DNA of 10,420 bases from contig JAVEYA010000084.1 of NCBI GenBank assembly GCA_034003745.1, positions 1 through 10,420 on the forward strand, in the 5' to 3' direction. The translations under genes and the position numbers were made by a program. This document shows, piece by piece, positions 6,818 to 10,420 of the stretch (its first letter is position 1; every line of letters starts with the position of its first letter). The notes beneath the pieces are model-generated. The model made no database searches and was not told the origin of the DNA. It saw only the letters and a program-made list of their open reading frames with translations. The stretch comes from JAVEYA01 sp034003745 (GTDB taxonomy: Bacteria > Bacillota > Peptococcia > DRI-13 > PHAD01).

Positions 6818-8155
6818 TTAGTTTTTAGCCGCCGCGGCTTTGGCGGCATTCGCAGCAATGGCCTGTTTGGCTCTGCGAATATACTGAACCAGGGGGATAT
6901 TGGCAGGGCAGACATAAGAACAGCAGCCGCATTCGATGCAGCATACGGCGCTGTTGCTCTTGGCCTCATCCCACAGTCCGCGTTTGGCCAGCTTCACAAT
7001 GGTGGTGGGTTCCAACAAGGCGGGACAGGCGTCCACGCATTTGGCGCAGCGAACGCAAGTATACTCCTTGCGCGGGGTCTGTGCGGCCTTCTTGAGGATG
7101 ACAATGCCGGAAGAACCCTTGACTACGGGCATATCGTCGGTGAAGACTGCTTTACCCATCATCAGACCGCCGCTGATAATCTTTTCGATTTCTCCGGTAT
7201 AGCCGCCGCACTGTTCAATCAAGTCTGAAAACAGCGTGCCCAGGCGAACGCTTAAATTCGCCGGTTCTTTGACGCCGGTTCCGGTTACCGTAACAATCCG
7301 CTCGATCAGCGGAATACCCAATTCCACCGCATCGGCGATAGCCGCGGCCGTGCCGACATTATTCACGATGACGCCGGCGTCCAGCGGCAATCCGCCGGCC
7401 GGTACTTCCCGGTGCGTGCAAGCATAAATCAATTGTTTTTCGGAACCCTGGGGATATTTCTCATGCAGCGGAATGACGCTGATAACCGGGTCGCCGGCGG
7501 TAAGCTTTTGAAAGAGGGCAATGGCGTCGGGTTTGTTGTCTTCAATGCCGACGAGGCCCTTGTCACAGTCCACTGCTTTTAAAATATAGCGCAGACCGGT
7601 CACGATGCGTTCCGCTTTCTCCACCATCAGGCGGTGGTCGGAGGTCAGGTAAGGCTCGCATTCGATCCCGTTCAAAACGACATAATCCGCTTTTTTTCCT
7701 TCAGCCGGGGCATATTTCACATGCGAGGGGAAGGCTGCCCCGCCCATGCCCACAATGCCTGCTTCGAAAATGATTTTCCGCAATTCCTCCGGGGTCAGGG
7801 AATCCGGGTTAAGGCGCGGATGCACCGTATCAGCCCATTGGTCCCGGCCGTCATTTTCAATGACGATGCAATCGACAAAATTCCCGCCGGGATGCTGTTT
7901 CTTCTCTACGGCGACCACCTTGCCGCTGATGCTGGCGTGAATCGGGGAGGTTACAAAGCCTTTGCCCTCGGCTATTCTTTGTCCCTTCAGTACTTCTTCA
8001 CCCACCTGTACAATGGGGGTACAGGGCGCGCCGATATGCTGAGACAGCGGGATATAGACTTTTTCAGGCAATTTAGCGGGTACTGTAGCCATTGCATTGG
8101 TCAGTTCCTTGTAACCGGGCGGATGAATCCCCCCCATAAAGGTGTGTTTGCTCAT
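6818..8155 (-). CDS. rnfC: Rnf complex subunit C, NADH-binding iron-sulfur protein
   Basis: RnfC is the peripheral cytoplasmic subunit where NAD+ is reduced, with FMN and two [4Fe-4S] clusters. The product has 445 residues. The N-terminal RnfC barrel (about 1-105, starting FMGGIHPPGYK) is followed by the NADH/FMN-binding Rossmann-like domain with GMGGAAFPSHVK (136-147) and LNGIECEPYLTSD (161-173). Then come an SLBB-like region and two ferredoxin motifs: CVRCAKCVDACP (Cys367, 370, 373, 377) and CIECGCCSYVCP (Cys406, 409, 412, 416). The C-terminus is a short Ala/Lys-rich tail, unlike the long repeat extension of enterobacterial RnfC. AGGAGTGA precedes the ATG by about 8 nt. It is the first gene of the nine-gene unit, behind a 259-bp control region. 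Confidence 0.97.
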   Translation of the reverse strand: MSKHTFMGGIHPPGYKELTNAMATVPAKLPEKVYIPLSQHIGAPCTPIVQVGEEVLKGQRIAEGKGFVTSPIHASISGKVVAVEKKQHPGGNFVDCIVIENDGRDQWADTVHPRLNPDSLTPEELRKIIFEAGIVGMGGAAFPSHVKYAPAEGKKADYVVLNGIECEPYLTSDHRLMVEKAERIVTGLRYILKAVDCDKGLVGIEDNKPDAIALFQKLTAGDPVISVIPLHEKYPQGSEKQLIYACTHREVPAGGLPLDAGVIVNNVGTAAAIADAVELGIPLIERIVTVTGTGVKEPANLSVRLGTLFSDLIEQCGGYTGEIEKIISGGLMMGKAVFTDDMPVVKGSSGIVILKKAAQTPRKEYTCVRCAKCVDACPALLEPTTIVKLAKRGLWDEAKSNSAVCCIECGCCSYVCPANIPLVQYIRRAKQAIAANAAKAAAAKN

Positions 8156-8167
8156 TACTCTTCACTC

Positions 8168-8212
8168 CTAGTCTTGAAATATTCTAACCCTGGCATACCG
8201 TTCAAGGTTCAA
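8168..8212 (-). CDS. Possible 14-residue leader ORF before rnfC
   Basis: A strong GGAGGTGA ribosome binding site (core GGAGGT at 8221-8226) is followed after 8 nt by a TTG that opens a 14-codon frame (MNLERYARVRIFQD). The frame ends in a TAG that overlaps the rnfC ribosome binding site. Without such an ORF this ribosome binding site has no gene to serve. The peptide resembles nothing I recognise and the start is non-ATG, so this is a candidate only. Confidence 0.35.
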   Translation of the reverse strand: MNLERYARVRIFQD

Positions 8213-8233
8213 TATCCTTCACCTCCGCAGACA

Positions 8234-8251
8234 TTGTTAATTTTTTCACAT
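8234..8251 (-). promoter_or_regulatory. Predicted Rex (redox sensor) operator
   Basis: Read on the plus strand the site is TTGTTAA-TTTT-TTCACAT. It matches 12 of 14 defined positions of the clostridial Rex consensus TTGTTAA-N4-TTAACAA, and the TTCACA half is a form also seen in Rex sites of other bacteria. It lies in the rnfC leader, downstream of both candidate -10 boxes, where a bound repressor could block transcription. Rex releases DNA when NADH is high, so it would couple rnf expression to redox state. Binding is inferred. A further half-site TTGTGAA lies at 8331-8337. Confidence 0.6.
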
Positions 8252-8298
8252 AAATGTATAGAAATTATTATAATTTATTAATAAATAGTACCCTAAAC

Positions 8299-8327
8299 AT
8301 TATAGCGCATTCATAATCTAAAAAAAA
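8299..8327 (-). promoter_or_regulatory. Candidate rnf operon promoter
   Basis: A perfect TATAAT (-10, 8299-8304) on the minus strand is preceded by an A/T-rich stretch. At the -35 distance (8322-8327, 17-bp spacer) only TTTTTT is found, so the -35 is poor. A second TATAAT at 8267-8272 also lacks a good -35. Initiation near 8292 would leave a leader of about 135 nt containing the Rex-like site and the small ORF. Confidence 0.45.
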
Positions 8328-8374
8328 TAATTGTGAAAAATTACATTTCAAAACTAGATAATAACAGGAGAGGG

Positions 8375-8413
8375 TTATTTAATTTGAATTATAAAATAAT
8401 TCAAATTAAATAA
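8375..8413 (-). repeat. 18-bp perfect AT-rich inverted repeat after metF
   Basis: Arms TTATTTAATTTGAATTAT (8375-8392) and ATAATTCAAATTAAATAA (8396-8413) are exact reverse complements around AAA. It starts one base beyond the metF stop codon and contains a single G-C pair. In the metF transcript it would form a long A-U hairpin followed by CCCTCTCC, with no U-tract, so it is not a standard intrinsic terminator. It may be a 3' stabiliser, an unusual terminator or a protein-binding palindrome. A shorter pairing AATAAC/GTTATT (8360-8365 with 8374-8379) shares part of one arm. Confidence 0.75.
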
Positions 8414-8414
8414 T

Positions 8415-9302
8415 TTATCTGTGCAGTGTTTTACGGATTACCGCAATGTTTTCCGTAATTTTTTTCGCCGCTTCCGGCTTGTTCATGGTATAAATATGGA
8501 CCCCGTCGATTCCCCAGGATAAGAGGTCGATAATCTGCTCGGTGGCATAAGCGATGCCGGCTTCTTTCAGCGCTTCGGGCTCATGCTCATAGCGTTCCAT
8601 GATGCGCAGGAATTTTTTCGGCATGGTGGCGGAAGTTAAAGCGGTAATATGCTGGATCTGCTTGGTGTTCAGCACGGGCATAATCCCTGCGGTAACCGGA
8701 ATCTTCTGAATACCGTGCTTGGCTGCCAAATCCATAAAAGTATAAAATTTATCATTGTCAAAAAACAATTGCGTAATCAGAAAATCCAGACCGGCTTCAA
8801 TTTTATTCTTCAGATGAAAAATATCTTTCACTAAAGCGCCGCAGTCGGGATGGCCCTCCGGATAACAGGCCCCGCCCAGGGAGAAGCCTCCTTTGTCCCG
8901 GATGTAGCTGATCAGATCGGCGGCATAACGGAAACGGCGCGTCGCGTCCGGACAGACGCTGCAATCCTGGGGCAAGTCGCCCCGTAAGGTCAGGATATTC
9001 TTGACGCCGTGCGCCTTCAGGCTTGAGAGGATTTGGTCGATTTCCTCCGTGGTGGAGGTAATACAGGTCAGATGCGCCAAAGCCTCTATGCCGTATTTAT
9101 TTTTAATCAGACTGGCGATTTCCACCGTCCGGTTGGTGGTGCTGCCGCCGGCGCCGTAGGTTACGCTGATATAATCGGGCCGGGTGCCTTGCAGGCCTTC
9201 CAGTGTCGTATAGATCGTTTCTATCGGAGAATCCTTCTTGGGCGGAAAGACCTCATAGGATATAACCGGTTTTTTTGTGGAAAAAATATCTTTGATCAAC
9301 AT
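8415..9302 (-). CDS. metF: Methylenetetrahydrofolate reductase
   Basis: The enzyme reduces 5,10-methylene-THF to 5-methyl-THF using a flavin, for methionine synthesis or the methyl branch of acetogenesis. The product has 295 residues, the usual length of the bacterial TIM-barrel enzyme. Motifs are ISYEVFPPKK with the catalytic Glu17, VTYGAGGST (48-54 region), HLTC (77-80), LRGD with Asp109, GGACYPEGHPD (143-153), ITQLFFD (176-182), GIMP (206-209) and GVHIYTMN (267-274). GAGGT lies about 6-7 nt before the ATG. No metV-type zinc/flavin partner gene is adjacent within the window, and the 124-bp upstream region is too short to hold a SAM riboswitch plus promoter. The gene is upstream of rnf on the same strand, but 259 bp and a strong palindrome separate the two. 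Confidence 0.96.
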   Translation of the reverse strand: MLIKDIFSTKKPVISYEVFPPKKDSPIETIYTTLEGLQGTRPDYISVTYGAGGSTTNRTVEIASLIKNKYGIEALAHLTCITSTTEEIDQILSSLKAHGVKNILTLRGDLPQDCSVCPDATRRFRYAADLISYIRDKGGFSLGGACYPEGHPDCGALVKDIFHLKNKIEAGLDFLITQLFFDNDKFYTFMDLAAKHGIQKIPVTAGIMPVLNTKQIQHITALTSATMPKKFLRIMERYEHEPEALKEAGIAYATEQIIDLLSWGIDGVHIYTMNKPEAAKKITENIAVIRKTLHR

Positions 9303-9390
9303 AAGCAGACCTCAACACAGAACTCTATTAATAAAGTACATTTTAATATTTTTAAACGATAATGTATATATCAAATTTCATAAAATTTAA

Positions 9391-9399
9391 TGTTATAAT
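9391..9399 (+). promoter_or_regulatory. Candidate extended -10 promoter for the HisJ-family gene
   Basis: TGTTATAAT matches an extended -10 (TGnTATAAT), which can work without a good -35; none is seen 17 bp upstream. Transcription would begin near 9406, giving a leader of about 20 nt with AGGAG at 9416-9420, 6 nt before the ATG. The 124-bp AT-rich region also serves divergent metF, for which only a weak TTGATA-like -35 is visible. Confidence 0.5.
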
Positions 9400-9426
9400 A
9401 AGAAAACATAACTACAGGAGTTTCGT

Positions 9427-10278
9427 ATGATGATAAAAAGAGACGGACATACCCATACCCACTTTTGCCTGCATGCCTCCGGCGAGGAAGCGGAAAGCTA
9501 TGTTTTAAGAGCGCTGGAACTCAAGTTTACGACCTATTCTTTTACCGAGCATCTGCCGCTGCCCGAAAAATTTCTGCAGGATTTGCCCTACGAGCCGGAA
9601 TGGAAGGATGCGCTGAGGATTGCCGGCGACGACTTCGGCGCTTACATTCGGGAGATGGAGCGCCTGCAGAAGAAATACCGGGACAGGATCCGGCTTTTCA
9701 TCGGTTCGGAAATCGACTACCTGCCGGACGAACTGGCGTATACCCGATCCATGTTAAAAGAATACGGCCCCTTTATGCAAGACGGCCTCCTGTCGGTACA
9801 CCTCTTGCCGGTTGCACAGGGCTACCGGGCCGTCGACCATGACCCCGCCGACTTTGAGGACGGCCTGATGAAGTATTACGGCGGCTATGAAGAGGCCCAG
9901 CTGGCCTACTATGCTATGGTCAAAGAAGCCTTGCAGGCGGACTTGGGGCCATATAAACCTAAAAGAATCGGCCATCTGACTCTTTGCAACAAGTTCCAGT
10001 GCCGCTTCAACCCGGAGCGGGCTGTTTTCCCCCGGGTCAGGGCAGCCGTTGTCGATATCCTGGAATATATGAAAGAACACGGTTACAGCCTGGACGTCAA
10101 CGCCGCCGGATTATACAAAGAATATTGCGGCGAAATCTACCCTTCCCCCTGGATTATTACGCTGGCCCTGCAGCAGGGGATACCGCTGGTCTATGGTTCC
10201 GATGCCCACGCCGTCTCCGATGTGGGCCGTTCTTATGAAGTCTATGAGCGGTTAGTCAGCAGCCGGAGGATAAAATAA
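9427..10278 (+). CDS. Histidinol-phosphatase, HisJ/PHP family
   Basis: A PHP-domain metal-dependent phosphoesterase of the HisJ type, expected to convert L-histidinol phosphate to histidinol in histidine synthesis. The product has 283 residues. Metal-binding and catalytic positions of the PHP fold are all visible: DGHTHTHFCLHA (His8, His10), TEH (Glu41, His42), GSEIDYLP (Glu95), SVHLLP (His125), IGHLTLCNKF (His183) and YGSDAHA (Asp259, His261). The first of two tandem ATGs has AGGAG 6 nt upstream; starting at the second would remove one residue. No other his genes are in the window, so the gene is either an orphan of the pathway or a PHP phosphatase with another substrate. It is divergent from metF. 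Confidence 0.88.
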   Translation: MMIKRDGHTHTHFCLHASGEEAESYVLRALELKFTTYSFTEHLPLPEKFLQDLPYEPEWKDALRIAGDDFGAYIREMERLQKKYRDRIRLFIGSEIDYLPDELAYTRSMLKEYGPFMQDGLLSVHLLPVAQGYRAVDHDPADFEDGLMKYYGGYEEAQLAYYAMVKEALQADLGPYKPKRIGHLTLCNKFQCRFNPERAVFPRVRAAVVDILEYMKEHGYSLDVNAAGLYKEYCGEIYPSPWIITLALQQGIPLVYGSDAHAVSDVGRSYEVYERLVSSRRIK

Positions 10279-10366
10279 TTTTATTGAAGCGAGAATTTCT
10301 ATAAATAATCTTTATTTGACTTTACCAACCTGCGGCGGCGACAATGAAACCGGGAGGACGATCACT
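10279..10366. other. Intergenic region before the class V aminotransferase gene
   Basis: This 88-bp stretch has no clear terminator hairpin after the HisJ-family gene. A TTGACT (10316-10321) with GACAAT 18 bp later is a possible weak promoter, but it would start transcription almost at the ribosome binding site GGGAGG (10352-10357). Read-through from the upstream gene is equally likely. Confidence 0.3.
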
Positions 10367-10420
10367 GTGCTTTATCTTGATAATGCCGCCACCTCGTGGC
10401 CCAAGCCGGAAGAAGTATAC
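10367..10420 (+). CDS. Class V aminotransferase / cysteine desulfurase-family protein, 3' end missing
   Basis: Only the first 18 codons are present: a GTG start, then LYLDNAATSWPKPEEVY. The opening YLDNAAT-x-x-PKP is the hallmark N-terminus of NifS/IscS/SufS-like PLP enzymes, and the TSWPKPEEVY variant is typical of the cysteine desulfurase family proteins of Bacillota that sit apart from isc and suf operons. GGGAGG lies 9 nt before the GTG. Whether it is a true desulfurase cannot be judged without the active-site Cys region. Confidence 0.85.
   Translation, partial: MLYLDNAATSWPKPEEVY

Noticed and set aside
7634..8281. A 215-codon open frame on the plus strand opposite rnfC, reaching into the intergenic region
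   Set aside because: It is antisense to the well-supported rnfC, shows no recognisable domain, and is explained by the codon bias of the real gene on the other strand.
8384..8413. Short plus-strand ORF after an AGGAGAGGG purine run (8366-8374)
   Set aside because: Only nine codons, located entirely within the AT palindrome; there is no downstream gene on that strand to regulate.
9303..9426. SAM riboswitch or T-box upstream of metF
   Set aside because: The 124-bp region is AT-rich, shared with a divergent promoter, and shows no recognisable aptamer helices or T-box sequence.
1..10420. CRISPR arrays, transposases, tRNA/rRNA genes, phage or defence genes
   Set aside because: None seen: no regularly spaced repeats, no recombinase motifs and no tRNA-like folds; coding density and style are uniform and housekeeping-like.

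Overview
The window looks like chromosomal DNA of an anaerobic, energy-conserving Bacillota bacterium. The gene order rnfCDGEAB, strong GGAGG-type ribosome binding sites, the AT-rich intergenic DNA and the protein sequences suggest a member of the Negativicutes (Sporomusa-like) or Clostridia. This placement is inferred from gene content and recalled family resemblance; no search was possible.

Layout, left to right. (1) Positions 1-1160, plus strand: the 3' part of a C-terminal processing (S41) protease with PDZ, catalytic and peptidoglycan-binding-like regions. (2) Positions 1155-8155, minus strand: one nine-gene cluster, in transcription order rnfC, rnfD, rnfG, rnfE, rnfA, rnfB, apbE, a NusG-domain-II protein and a Gx/Hpre_diP_synt_I membrane protein. 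Gaps are at most 45 bp and several junctions overlap. The last gene runs tail-to-tail into the protease gene with a 6-bp overlap. (3) Positions 8156-8414: an AT-rich control region with a TATAAT box, a good match to a Rex operator, a possible 14-codon leader ORF with a strong ribosome binding site, and an 18-bp perfect inverted repeat just after metF. (4) Positions 8415-9302, minus strand: metF. (5) Positions 9303-9426: a divergent promoter region. (6) Positions 9427-10278, plus strand: a HisJ-family PHP phosphatase. (7) From 10367, plus strand: the first 18 codons of a class V aminotransferase/cysteine desulfurase-like gene.

How the genes work together. RnfABCDEG is a membrane ferredoxin:NAD+ oxidoreductase that couples electron flow from reduced ferredoxin to NAD+ with export of Na+ or H+. 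The ApbE lipoprotein encoded behind it is the expected FMN transferase for the covalent flavin sites of RnfG (Thr170) and RnfD (Thr156). The NusG-II and Gx proteins extend the operon with a membrane redox/flavin-associated pair of unproven role. A Rex site before rnfC would tie expression to the NADH/NAD+ ratio, which fits a complex that makes NADH. MetF, next door on the same strand, would link to one-carbon metabolism (methionine synthesis or the methyl branch of the Wood-Ljungdahl pathway), but the window alone does not show acetogenesis.

Most of the window is a recognisable, conventional Rnf locus. The less expected items are a perfect 15-bp hairpin inside apbE, the leader elements before rnfC, the AT-rich palindrome after metF, and small deviations in the flavinylation enzyme and its target motifs.
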